Under the pieces are notes generated by a model. That model worked only from the letters and a program-made list of their open reading frames with translations. It was not told the origin of the DNA and did no database searches. A stretch of 64,000 bases of DNA, from contig OY757021.1 of assembly GCA_963580285.1 (NCBI GenBank), positions 93,297,221-93,361,220 of the forward strand. The letters are read 5' to 3'. This document shows positions 30,226-40,273 of this stretch, in pieces. This DNA comes from Lucinisca nassula (Eukaryota; Mollusca; Bivalvia; Lucinida; Lucinidae). Each line of letters starts with the position of its first letter. Within the stretch, counting starts at the first letter, position 1. The translations under genes were made by a program, and so were the position numbers.

Positions 30226-30475
30226 GGATTCTTTTTCTTGCACAACACCTCCGGTTAGTTTTGACAGCTCGCACATGTATATTGTTTACAAAATAAAAGT
30301 AGTGCGAAGTAGTTCCGGCAGTTGAATAGAATTGAAGCGCATTTATGTTAGTTGCCTGGGTCGGAACACCAGGGTCAGAACATAAATTTCTATACCAGGG
30401 TAAAACACAGATTTCCTTGTCTGGTGTGCAAGAAAAAATAGTCTACACTATGATGACAGCCAGGGATTTATCCCC
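30226..30475. other. No recognisable feature
   Basis: Unclassified sequence between the palindrome and a family A element. Confidence 0.4.
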
Positions 30476-30681
30476 TTAACTTGCTGAATATTCAGATTAG
30501 CCACACCCATTTCTGTCTTTGAACCAATCAGATTACTTGATGTAATTTATTCCTACAAATTCATAAATCGAACGTCAAACAGTGTAGATCCTGATCAGAT
30601 GGCTTCTTCAGAAGCCATCTGATCTGGATCTACACTGTTTCCAAAGATAGGGGTTGTGGTGAACAGCATGATAAGAGTTAA
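30476..30681. mobile_element. Family A MITE
   Basis: TTAACTTGCTGAATATTCAG left and CAGCATGATAAGAGTTAA right. Core AAACAGTGTAGATCCTGATC / GATCTGGATCTACACTGTTT. Confidence 0.82.
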
Positions 30682-30899
30682 TACCAGCTGTAGTGTTTCA
30701 AATGACTAAAAGAACTGAAGTAGAATATTTTGTTTGTGCTAAGACATCATTTTCACGTTTTGACACCGAGACGCCTCTTGTTATACATTTGTGTACACAT
30801 ACTTGTCTTGCACTTCTCTGTTGTAATGTTTATAGATTTTTATTTCAAGTTAAAATGAGCTAATGAAAAAAAGGAAAGGTACTTATTGCATTGGCAAAC
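30682..30899. other. No recognisable feature
   Basis: Unclassified AT-rich spacer. Confidence 0.4.
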
Positions 30900-31127
30900 A
30901 GGGGCCAGTTGTACAAAGCCTCATTACCTTAACGAGCTTGTTAGTGGTCAAATTGTTACCTGTTCTAGCAAGTACACTATCTAAATTTTTGTTATTTTTT
31001 GGTGAAAAATGTGAGTAGCTTCTGATTTTTGTAGGCAAAAATATTAATATATTTGCCATATTAAATGATCAAGGTTTTATACAGATCGTTAACTAACAAC
31101 ATCTTTAGTTTTGAATAACTGTTCCAA
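30900..31127. mobile_element. MITE family L, copy 2
   Basis: GGGGCCAGTTGTACAAAGCC left and TTTAGTTTTGAATAACTGTTCC right. Interior GAAAAATGTGAGTAGCTTCTG matches 17395..17583. Confidence 0.78.
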
Positions 31128-31196
31128 GCAAAGGCACAAGTGAGCCTGTGCATATGCACAGCCTTTGACCCCTGGAGATAATGTTGGTTTGAAGCT

Positions 31197-31409
31197 TTAA
31201 CCCTTATCTTGCTGTTCACGACAACCCCTATCTTTGGAAACAGTGTAGATCCAGATCAGATGGCTTCTGAAGGAGCCATCTGATCAGGATCTACACTGTT
31301 TGACATTCAGTTTATGGATTTGTAAGAATAAATTAAATCAAGTAGTCTGATTGGTTCAGAGTCAGAAATGAGTGTGGCTAAATTGAATGTTCAGCAAGAG
31401 CAGGGTTAA
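31197..31409. mobile_element. Family A MITE
   Basis: TTAACCCTTATCTTGCTG left, TTCAGCAAGAGCAGGGTTAA right. Core AAACAGTGTAGATCCAGATC / GATCAGGATCTACACTGTTT. Confidence 0.87.
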
Positions 31410-31429
31410 AGTCTAGTCAAGTTCATATC

Positions 31430-31600
31430 AAACTAGTCAGTTATTCTACCAGTTACCTCTCTGAAATCAGCAGAGGGAAGAGAATAACCACAGAATATAT
31501 TTCATGATCAATCTCAATGAAACATTATATTACTGGACCTGACAGAGATCAAACCCACAACCTCCTAACACCAGCCAGATGTGTTTGCCCATTTGAGACC
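31430..31600 (-). mobile_element. SINE family M fragment with tRNA-like head
   Basis: Reverse of the M head: AGATCAAACCCACAACCTCC (B box) and CAGCCAGATGTG, preceded by TTTCATGATCAATCTCAATG. Lacks the tail. Confidence 0.6.
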
Positions 31601-31662
31601 TTAAAGTACAGCTTCATACAAGATACCTTGTGTTTCAAGAACATAAATCAGTGGGCACTGTC

Positions 31663-31956
31663 GTCCCCCACCCATCGGGGCTTGAAGAAATAGATTGGCT
31701 GCACGATGCTTCCATGCAGAGCTGAAACTGACCCGCACACAAGTACTGGTAAACCGCTTAGAGGATCTAAGCCTGCCTAGGCAAAGCGGTGGGAGTCGGC
31801 TCAATTATGCTTATAAACCCTATTGGTTTCATTGGGTGGCAGGGCTTGAGATGTCTTTTCATCTCAACGTCGGGTAAAAGTCCCACAAAATTGGAAGCAG
31901 CATCTCCAAAATGACCTTTACAGTGTTGACGGGGATGTTAAACCTCAAATAAAAAA
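31663..31956 (+). mobile_element. SINE family F, nearly full length
   Basis: CCCCCACCCATCGGGGCTTG at the 5' end through GTTGACGGGGATGTTAAACC. The A-rich tail abuts the start of element h10. Confidence 0.85.
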
Positions 31957-33535
31957 ATAGCCATCGGAAGAGATGGCAAATCCCCCGACCAAAAGCCAAT
32001 ATGGCCTTCAGAAGATTGTTCACCAATAGAAAGTGCAACAGAATTAAACCAGCAATATATCACAAAAGTATTGCAGTTATGGCCATCACAAGATTATACT
32101 GTCAGGGGAGATAACTAAAAAACCAGGACACTCAGAAATGTGGTTCTTGCGCATAACATGCCTGCTTAAGCTCATGTATTTCTGTACAAAGTACCATCAA
32201 TATGTCTCAAAAGGTATTGGAGATATGGTGATCTCAAGCTGGTCATACTGTTATATTGAAAGGGTAGATAACTCAAATACCACAGCACCAACAGTTGTGG
32301 TTCTTGCACATGACATCCCTTCTGTACCTTGTATACAATTGTGCCAAGTTCCTTCAATATATCTCAAAGGGTGTTGGAGTTATGGCCATCACAAGGTTAT
32401 ATAGCCAGGGGAGATAACTAAAAAACCAGAGCACCCAGAGTTGTAATTCTTGAGCATGACACACCTGCTTAACCTCATGTACATCTGCATCAAGTACCAC
32501 AAATATGTCTCAAAGGGTATTGGAGGTACGATGATCACAAGGTTGTCATACTGTTATAATGAAAGGGGATATAACTCAAATATCATAGCACCCAGAGTTG
32601 TGGTTCTTAGGCATGAAGCGTCGTCTCAACGTTGTATACAATTGTGCCAAGTACCATCAATATATCTCAAAGGGTATTGGAGTTATGGCCATCACAAGAT
32701 TATATTGTCAGGTGAGATAATTAAAAAACCAGGGCACCCACAAATGTGGTTCTTGCATGTGACACACCTGCTGAACAACTGTACCAAGTATCATCAATAT
32801 ATCTCAAAGAGTGTTGGAGATGTGGCCATCACAAGGGAGTGATTCTATATTATTAGCAGGGGAGATAACTAAAAAAATATGGCACCCAGAGTTGTGGTTC
32901 TTGTGCATGACACACCATCTCGTCCTTGTGAACAATTGTGCCAGGTATCATCAATAATCTTAAAGGGTATAGGAGTTATGGCCATCACATGGTTGTCACT
33001 CTATTTTATTGGAAGGGGAGATAACTAAAAAAGTATGGCATCCAGAGTTCTAGTTCTTGCGCATGACATGCCGTCTCAGCCTTGTGAACAATTGTGCCAA
33101 GAACCATCAATGAATCTCAAAGGTTATAGGAGTTATGGCCATCACAAGGTTGTCACTCTATTTTATTGGAAGGGGAGATAACTCAAAAACCATGGCAACC
33201 AGAGTTGTGGTTCTTGTGCATGACATGCCGTCTCAGCCTTGTGAACAACTGTGCCAGGTACCATCAATATATCTCAAAGGGTATTGGAGTTATGGCCATC
33301 ACAAAGTAGTCATTCTATTTTATTAAAAGGGGAGATAACTAAAAAAGTATGGCATCCAGAGTTCTGGTTCTTGCGCATGACACGCCGTCTCGGCCTTGTG
33401 AACAATTGTGCCAAGAACCATCAATGAATCTCAAAGGGTATAGGAGTTATGGCCATCACAAGGTTGCGTCTACGGACGGACGGACGCCAGGCTGATCGCT
33501 ATATCCCCCGAACCTATTCGGTCGGGGGATAACAA
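31957..33535 (+). mobile_element. Helentron/HINE-like element h10 with 157-bp core
   Basis: Left hairpin GCCATCGGAAGAGATGGC then AATCCCCCGACC. Right ACGGACGGACGGACG, CTATATCCCCCG and GGTCGGGGGATAAC. ATCCCCCGACC / GGTCGGGGGAT are subterminal inverted repeats. About nine tandem units: GGCCATCACA at about 32981, 33138, 33295 and 33452 (157 each). Open frames of 60-130 codons run through the units but are repeat-derived. Confidence 0.8.
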
Positions 33536-33562
33536 ACAAACAGTGGGCACTGTGTATACCTT

Positions 33563-33632
33563 GGAGTGGAGTCTTGGAGTGGAGTCTTGGAGTGGAGTCT
33601 TGGACTGGAGTTTGGAGTGGAGACTGGAGCCA
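33563..33632 (+). repeat. Minisatellite, 13-14-bp unit
   Basis: TTGGAGTGGAGTC repeated about five times with small changes. The reverse-complement version occurs at 36361..36405. Confidence 0.85.
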
Positions 33633-33784
33633 AATTTTGGAGCTGCAATTAATTTACACACTTGCTCTTATCTTGCTGCAGGCTTCATTTACTTTGCATG
33701 TGAGCCATTGTTGTTCACATGTATTATCCCCGATCAAAGAGATTAAGGAGATATAGGCATCAGCCTGGCATCCGTCTGACCCTA

Positions 33785-35826
33785 CAGTACGGCTCAGGTA
33801 TAAGAACCAAAAAACTCTTTATTCTGAATCTCGGCGTTTCGAGTACTTTCAAAAACACTCGGAATTGTTCCAAGTATATGTATATATTCGGCGGACACTC
33901 CTCGAAAACACTGGCAAGGTCCGCAGTACGCGAAATTTCGCGAAATTATTCCCAGTCGTAATATCGTACCTGGAGGCAATATTTTCTCGCGAAGTTATGC
34001 GAAAATACTCGGAGGAATTTGTCGAAATACCTGGGCATTTTTTTGTTTATTTAATGTTCTTTTACCATCATATATATTTATATATAATTATAAGATAATA
34101 ATTATCACTGATAGTTATTATAATGTAAACAATGTCAAAAGTCAACAAAGAGGTAATCATTAATTACCCAGGGTGTGAAACTGCACAGTGATTTCAAACA
34201 AGGGAATCAGTTGGGCATGACGAGTACATACAACTCGAAATTTCAAGTCCGTAATTGAAAGCATGTTGAACATCATAAAATTACAGGAAAATCGGTCTTT
34301 TTGAACTCAAAATTTCTCCTTGTAATTTTGATATTTTCAAAAAAAGAAAATTATTTTGATATAATATAATCATTTGTCTTTCATTCTTTAATAATTTTAA
34401 TGTGAAGTATTATCGGACAATTGATAAACAAATAATCAAAGGTGATAACTGTCAGCGAAATTTTGACGGGTTTCGGCCGCCATTATTGGCTTCTTTTAAA
34501 CTGCAAAATCAGTCATTTTGAACTCAAAATTGCTCCATGTAATTTTAAGATTTTCAAAAAAAAGAAAATTATTTTGACATAATATAATCGTTTGTCTTTC
34601 ATTCTTTAATAATTTTAATGTGAAGTATAATCGGACAAATGAGAACAAATAATCAAAGGTGATAACTCTCAGCGAAATTTTAACGGATTTCGGCCGCTAT
34701 TATTGGCTTCTTTTAAACTGCAAAATCGGTCATTTTGAACTCAAAATTTTTCCATGTAATTTTGATATTTTCAAAAAAAGAAAATTATTTTGATATAATA
34801 GAATCATTTGTCTTCCATTCTTTAATAGTTTTAATGTGAAGTATTATCGGACAATTGATTAACAAATAATCAAAGGTGATAACTGTCAGCGAAATTTTGA
34901 CGTGTTTTGGCCGCCATTATTGGCTTCTTTTAAACTGCAAAATCGGTCATTTTGAACTCAAAATTTCTCCATGTAATTTTAAGATTTTCAAAAAAAGAAA
35001 ATTATTTTGACATAATATAATCGTTTGTCTTTCATTCTTTAATAATTTTAATATGAAGTATAATCGGACAAATGAGAAACAAATAATCAAAGGTGATAAC
35101 TGTCAGCGAAATTTTAACGGATTTCGGCCGCCATTATTGGCTTCTTTTAAACTGCAAAATCGGTCATTTTGAACTCAAAATTTCTCCATGTAATTTTGAT
35201 ATTTTCAAAGAAAGAAAATTATTTTGATATAATATAATCATTTGTCTTTCATTCTTTAATAATTTTAATGTGAAGTATTATCGGACAATTGAGAAACAAA
35301 TAATCAAAGGTGATAACTGTCAGCGAAATTTGGACCGGTTTCGGCCGCCATTATTGGCTTCTTTAAAACTGCAAAATCGGTCATATTGAACTCAAAATTT
35401 CTCAATGTAATTTTGATATTTTAAAAAAAAGAAAATTATTTTGATATAATATAATCATTTGTCTTTCATTCTTTAATAATTTTAATGTGAAGTTTTATCG
35501 GACAAGTGAGAAACAAATAATCAAAGTGATAACTGTCAGCGAAATTTTGACGGGTTTCGGCCGCCATTATTGGCCTCTGATACGTCGCACCGGCGACACA
35601 TGTTTTAGTAAATTAATCACCACTCGCAAATACTCGCAAACACTCCCAATATCACAGGTAAGCTCTGAGGTCCGCGGAATTTCCTCGGAATATCGAGCGC
35701 ATAACTTGGAGTAAAATATTTTCACTCGGAGTGGTTTACTCCAAAACATTCGGCGGAAAAACGCGGATTTAATAAGTTGTCCGTGGAATGAAAAAGAAAA
35801 ACGGTTCAAATACCTGAGCCGTACTG
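33785..35826. mobile_element. TIR DNA transposon, 2042 bp, with internal 217-bp satellite
   Basis: CAGTACGGCTCAGGTAT at the left and ATACCTGAGCCGTACTG at the right are exact 17-bp inverted repeats, followed by near-matching GAACC. TA flanks both ends. No transposase frame is seen; subterminal parts are rich in CTCGG/CGCGAA words. The centre is a six-unit tandem array. Confidence 0.82.
34260..35578 (+). repeat. Tandem array, 217-bp unit, six copies
   Basis: GGCTTCTTTTAAACTGC falls at 34488, 34705, 34922, 35139 and 35356, with a diverged sixth at 35572. The spacing is 217 every time except the last (216). Units alternate in small variants (GACAAATGAGAA versus GACAATTGA), hinting at a two-unit higher-order repeat. 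Confidence 0.95.
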
Positions 35827-35990
35827 TATGTCCATCCGTCCGCAGCCACAACCTTGTGATTGCCATATTCCTTGTATCCTTTGAGATATATTGGCGGTTC
35901 TTGGGTACAACTGTCTTGTGCAAGAACCACAGCTCTGGTTTCCTGGTAGAGTTGTAAGCTGTCAGAAACCATCAGCTTAACAGTCATCTG

Positions 35991-36060
35991 TAAGGCTCTA
36001 TATGGCCTAGATAGTGTTGACTCGGTCATTAAACTCCAGAACAAACAAAAAATGTTGTTC
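35991..36060 (+). mobile_element. SINE family M tail fragment
   Basis: GTTGACTCGGTCATTAAACTCC then ACAAACAAAA. Confidence 0.5.
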
Positions 36061-36565
36061 CTTTTGTTAAGAGGCACCCAGTTGAAAACAAGAGATATTA
36101 GTCAGTTGAGCTTGGGGTTACATTCTCTTGGTCAGTAGCACAAACAATCAGGTGCAATCAAAGGATTCATTCAGCACTTTTAGTAGTCATATCTGTAAAT
36201 TGTTAGAACATAATTGTGTTTCTCAGGTGAGCAGTTCAGGCTCATTGAGACTTTTGTTTTTATGTCATGATGACAGGACTTGATCTTGAATTTTCAATAG
36301 TGTCCCATTGCATTATAATGATAAGAGTTTCAAAACAAACTGTCCCCAAAATATGACTGCAGACTCCACTCCAAACTCCACTTCAATACTCCACTCAAGA
36401 CTCCCCTGCATAGAATACTAGGTGCCAAATCAGTGAATGCTAAGGGCCCTTTTCTCATACTCTTTGTTTCTCTTCCTATTTTTAAGTCCTCTTAATGTCA
36501 TTTCATTTTACAATTTATTCGGTTTCAATTATCCCATTTTCAGCGGATACAGAATAGACTCTTCC
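36061..36565. other. Mostly unclassified; inverted minisatellite at 36361..36405
   Basis: GACTCCACTCCAAACTCCAC and CTCCACTCAAGACTCC are the reverse complement of the minisatellite at 33563. The rest shows no gene or repeat signal. Confidence 0.55.
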
Positions 36566-36812
36566 TCACTATATGGGCCCCGTCAAGCGATTTTGGTACA
36601 TATTGCCTATGCGAGCAGAGAAGGTTCAGGCAAGCCTGCGCAGTCTCGCCAGAACCTTCGCTGCTCGTGCATACAAGCAGTGAATCAAGAGGAACCTTCA
36701 GACAGAAAGCCATATCCCTGGCCCCTCTGAATGGCTGGGCATGCGCAGTTAAAATTTGTCATGACGCAATGCTCGAAGACACAAAATCGCTTGGCGGGGT
36801 TCATATAATGCA
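36566..36812. mobile_element. TIR element, about 245 bp
   Basis: ATATGGGCCCCGTCAAGCGA at the left and TCGCTTGGCGGGGTTCATAT at the right are imperfect inverted repeats. The interior contains the hairpin AGAAGGTTC ... GAACCTTCGCTGCTCG. GC-rich compared with neighbours. Single copy in the window. Confidence 0.72.
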
Positions 36813-36815
36813 GGA

Positions 36816-37236
36816 GTTCATTTAAAATATTAGGCGTGTCAGGTTAAGTCATTTATAGAAATGTATTTAGAAAATGGCTGAACTTTTCCGTGGTGGCTAA
36901 ACTGGACCTACACTGTTTGGCAAAGCCCAATTTCGGGTTTCCTATATAAAATGGGTTATTTGCCATTAGATATTGATACCTTTCTGCCGTTGAGCCAGTG
37001 CACACAAAAATGTTACAATTTGACATGTGGCACCCATGCAGCCTTATCATTGTCCATATTTCACTCTGAGGATGTGCCAGACGACTAGAGTGACCAGCAA
37101 AATCTCTGATCAGACTGAAGATGAGCAGACTGATTCTAGTCTTTAATGGCCCCACAAGCAATCTGCGGCGTCTGATCTGGGCCTGCACTGTTTGCCAGGG
37201 TACCCATTTTGGGGTTTCCGGTACAAAATGGGTTAA
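36816..37236 (-). mobile_element. Family D MITE remnants
   Basis: Two pieces: 36816..36962 (GGCGTGTCAGGTTAAGTCAT, GAAAATGGCTGAACTTTTCC) and 37136..37236 (GGCGTCTGATCTGGGCCTGC, GGGGTTTCCGGTACAAAATG). Unclassified sequence lies between, so the order suggests rearrangement or insertion. Confidence 0.6.
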
Positions 37237-37735
37237 TATTGAGTGCACTTATCAGGGTGGCATGTAGTAGATCAATTTTCTTTGCAAACAGTTTCTGACT
37301 GTTGAAGAATAGAGAAAATACTAATAACTAGTTTCATTAAAATTTGAGATTTCTATTATTTGCTTTTCAGACACAGTTTGTTTTATTTTTACTGGTGCTG
37401 GCAAATTCTGTCTAGGCCATGGGTGGCTACAGCTCACGTGATGTTCAAAATGACATCAAGGCCCAGTTGGTCATTAACGAACTTGTAAGCAGCCAAAACA
37501 TTAAGTAGAGGTAACATTAAGTAGTGGCTGAACCAGGTAAATGTTGATGACAGACAACGAACGCACAATGCACATATGGCAAGAGATGATCACAATAGTA
37601 GTTTTTGGGTTGATTGGTTATCAATCGACCCAAAGTAATAAGGACAAAACCTCTATTAGTGCTGTAGTCCGCGTGACTATCACTGATTTGAAGGAAATCC
37701 ATGTGACTTATTTATAGAATTTTATTGCAGTGAGG
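37237..37735. other. Mostly unclassified
   Basis: A fragment resembling family L (GGCCCAGTTGGTCATTAACG) lies near 37461. I see no gene. Confidence 0.4.
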
Positions 37736-37739
37736 TCAG

Positions 37740-37925
37740 CGTGTTTGTGTAAAAGGGTTATCTGTAAAATCTGGACTGGATTCATGGGTTGGGCTTGGCA
37801 AACATTGTAGACCCAGATCAGACGCCGCAGAATGCGGCGTCTGATCAGTGTCGACACTGTTTGTTTACAGTACAGGAATTTAGAGGTTAAACGAAACAGT
37901 CTTAAGTCCACGATCAGGCCCATTT
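37740..37925. mobile_element. Palindromic element with D-like core in other flanks
   Basis: Core AAACATTGTAGACCCAGATC / GATCAGTGTCGACACTGTTT with a GC-rich centre (GACGCCGCAGAATGCGGCGTC). Flanking arms TAAAATCTGGACTGGAT and TACAGGAATTTAGAGG do not match families A-H. Confidence 0.65.
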
Positions 37926-38028
37926 TCCCAATCTACACTCAGAGACAACTTACCCACCAGTACTCTCAGTACTTTGATTTGTCCATGTTATAGAACACAT
38001 TTCTCATGGCCTGACTCCATGTGACAGA

Positions 38029-38241
38029 TTAACCCTTATCTTGCTGAATATTCATTTAAGCCACACCCATTTCTGTCTATCAACCAATCAAATTACTTGA
38101 TGTAATTTATTCCTACAAATTCATAAACTGAATGTCAAACAGTGTAGATCCTGATCAGATGGCTTCTTCAGAAGCCATCTGATCTGGAACTACACTGTTT
38201 GCAAAGATAGGGGTTGTCGTGAACAGCAAGATAAGGGTTAA
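38029..38241. mobile_element. Family A MITE, reference copy
   Basis: TTAACCCTTATCTTGCTG / CAGCAAGATAAGGGTTAA ends. The core 38137..38200 is a 64-nt hairpin with 31-bp arms, a 2-nt loop and two mismatches. Confidence 0.9.
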
Positions 38242-38547
38242 TAATGTGTCCACGGGCCTTTTATACAGTTCCATTCTGAATGAAAAATTTCCATATTAGC
38301 TTCACATGAGAACAGAACAAAGCATTGTTTAGGGGAAAATTAATGAATTTTAAAAGGCCAGGCCATGATATAGTGATTTATAATCAAATTATCTTGTCTA
38401 TATTAAAGCGACTGAAAAATGAAAGGAATCCATATCAATAGACTAAAGACATGAAATTTGGCCCTAAAAATGAGGTTAACCCATAAACCATAACTGCTGT
38501 AATTATTGCAAATGCTTTTATATGTGCACATCCATGCATTTTTCAAC
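38242..38547. other. No recognisable feature
   Basis: AT-rich spacer. Confidence 0.4.
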
Positions 38548-38776
38548 AAGAATTTAACATACCATAATGATACCAAGTAACGACAGACAGGCCTAAGCAA
38601 ACAGTGCAGACCCAGATCTGACTGGAGCAATTATCTGATCAGGGTCTACATTGTTTGCCATTCTGTTTGCTTCTTTTGGACTCCTTGCAGGATCAATAAA
38701 CAATTTTGTTAAAATTTACTGAGAATTAAAGCAAGTCCTCATATGGTCTCCGAATTTTCAGGATTTTGATGGTAAG
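38548..38776. mobile_element. Family B MITE
   Basis: CAGACAGGCCTAAGCAAACAG with GATCAGGGTCTACATTGTTTG. Right arm GGACTCCTTGCAGGATCAAT and CCGAATTTTCAGGATTTTGAT. The left core half is shortened. Confidence 0.75.
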
Positions 38777-38812
38777 ATAAGCACAGAAGATTGCCGTCTG
38801 TTTTTGCTAAAA

Positions 38813-39036
38813 TACACCACAACCTCATTATAACATGGTTCATTATCACATGGTTATGGATATAACACGGTTTCAAGATGGATCCCAAAAATATATGGAT
38901 TATATAGAAAAAATGACCATAAATGGTCATTTTTGCTGTATAATCTATACATGTTTGTTTGGATATAACATGAATATTAACTAACATGGTTTCTGCTTTG
39001 GAACCCATTAATAGTGTTATAAAGAGGTTTAGGTGT
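38813..39036. mobile_element. Family J element, uninterrupted copy
   Basis: TACACCACAACCTCATTATAA left and TTATAAAGAGGTTTAGGTGTA right are inverted repeats. The centre is a hairpin (GATTATATAG..AAATGACCAT / ATGGTCATTTTTG). It shows the empty TTAA site used by the family A insertion in the second J copy. Confidence 0.82.
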
Positions 39037-39676
39037 AGTGATAACAACAATAGTGTTGGGATCCAAAGCAGAAGTAGAGGATCTTACATAAATGTTATGT
39101 TAAACGAGTTGAGCAAAAGGGATAGAACGCTTTATACCGCTTTGCTATGCAAAGGTGTATTTCAAAAAAATGCTTTGTGGCGATACGTAACAGTGTTTGG
39201 AGCTTACTAGCTCTCTGAAACAGAACATTGCATAGCAACCAATTGAAACAAAATGGCAGCGCCTAACATACCCAACTACCCACCGTATTCGATATCCGAT
39301 ACAAGTCATTAAATGATTTTTTTCTCTTTTTGAACAAGTTGCATTGTGCAGAAATGACAACAGAAAACAAAACCAATCGCTGAAGCAAGCACAGCTATTT
39401 TATCTGAGGATTTCTTGGTTTGAAAAGGGTTTCATTTTGGCAGACATTCTAGAAAGGGTCTCCATCAAACAGATCGTTGCCTAGCATGAACAAATAGCAG
39501 CAAAGTGCTACAATAAAGCACTCGCCTTAATATGCAACTCTATTATTTATCATACGACATCTAAAACACATTTTGCTCACAATTTTTTCATGAAAATGTC
39601 AATATTCTGTCATTTGTAAATGTGACATCGCTTCTACTTGTGAATTTCCAAATTTATTACATGGCGTTATAACATA
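39037..39676. other. Largely single-copy stretch, no feature recognised
   Basis: About 640 bp without a repeat shared in this window. Open frames are short and have no recognisable product. Confidence 0.4.
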
Positions 39677-39853
39677 CTCTGACACGAGAAGTGGTGTAGT
39701 GGTTATGCTACTCCCCTTGTAAATCAGGGGTCGCAGGATAGATACCGGGCTTCTCCAGACTTTCGGATGAGTCTTTAAACCGAGGTCCCATCTCCATCCG
39801 TCTCCATATGACCTTAGCTGTTCAACTTCAGGTGCTCACTCTCAGATACGATG
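39677..39853 (+). mobile_element. SINE family S
   Basis: A box GTGGTGTAGTGGTTATGC, B box GGGGTCGCAGGATAGATACC, then CTTTCGGATGAGTCTTTAAAC and GACCTTAGCTG. Confidence 0.82.
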
Positions 39854-39908
39854 TCCATATGATTAACTGTGTTACTTAACTCAAAGAAAAACTCTTAATA
39901 TCTTGTGT

Positions 39909-40098
39909 TTAAGGGGAATGGGTACACCTTCAGGAGAGGCAACTCCTGCAAAATAATATTTGTCTCGATGTCAATAGGGGTCAACTCTTAAGGAAAGAAT
40001 TTCAGCGGGACAGGGCTTATAGAAAAGCGTCCCGAAAGTTGTCTGCCTTTGAAAAATGGCAGAAAAATCTGCCAGGTGTTCCCATTCCCATCAAGAAA
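39909..40098. mobile_element. MITE family K, copy 2
   Basis: TTAAGGGGAATGGGTACACC left, GGTGTTCCCATTCCCATCAA right. Same interior as 19960..20197 in the opposite orientation (GAAAGTTGTCTGCCTTTGAA). Confidence 0.75.
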
Positions 40099-40179
40099 TT
40101 TCTGAACACATTGTGCCCTCATAACAAGACACATGGTATGACAACAAGAAACTTCCATATATTAGCTTGGGTAGGCACT

Positions 40180-40262
40180 ATATTTGTTTGTTTTGAGCTT
40201 AATGGCCCAGACAACACTATTTAGATCATATTGAGCTTGTCAGTTTAATTTACCACACTTTT
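40180..40262 (-). mobile_element. SINE family M tail fragment
   Basis: TTTGAGCTTAATGGCCCAGAC and GTCAGTTTAATTTACCACAC. Confidence 0.5.
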
Positions 40263-40273
40263 CCTGGGCAGGC

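Larger units (their letters stand above)
33722..35990 (-). mobile_element. Helentron/HINE-like h10, reverse copy, split by a TIR element
   Basis: On the plus strand the left piece is ATTATCCCCGATCAAAGAG ... CAGCCTGGCATCCGTCTGA and the right piece is TCCATCCGTCCGCAGCCACA ... TTTGAGATATATTGGCGGTTC. Both are the reverse complement of the h10 right end and one core unit. The 2-kb element at 33785..35826 lies between them. Confidence 0.75.

Noticed and set aside
32138..33326. Several plus-strand frames of 60-130 codons
   Set aside because: They recur with the 157-bp unit of element h10 and encode repeated phrases such as QLCQVPSIYLKG, so they are repeat-derived.
33719..34098. Short frames near 33.7-34.1 kb
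   Set aside because: They overlap the TIR element end and the reversed h10 copy in several frames, with no coding signal.
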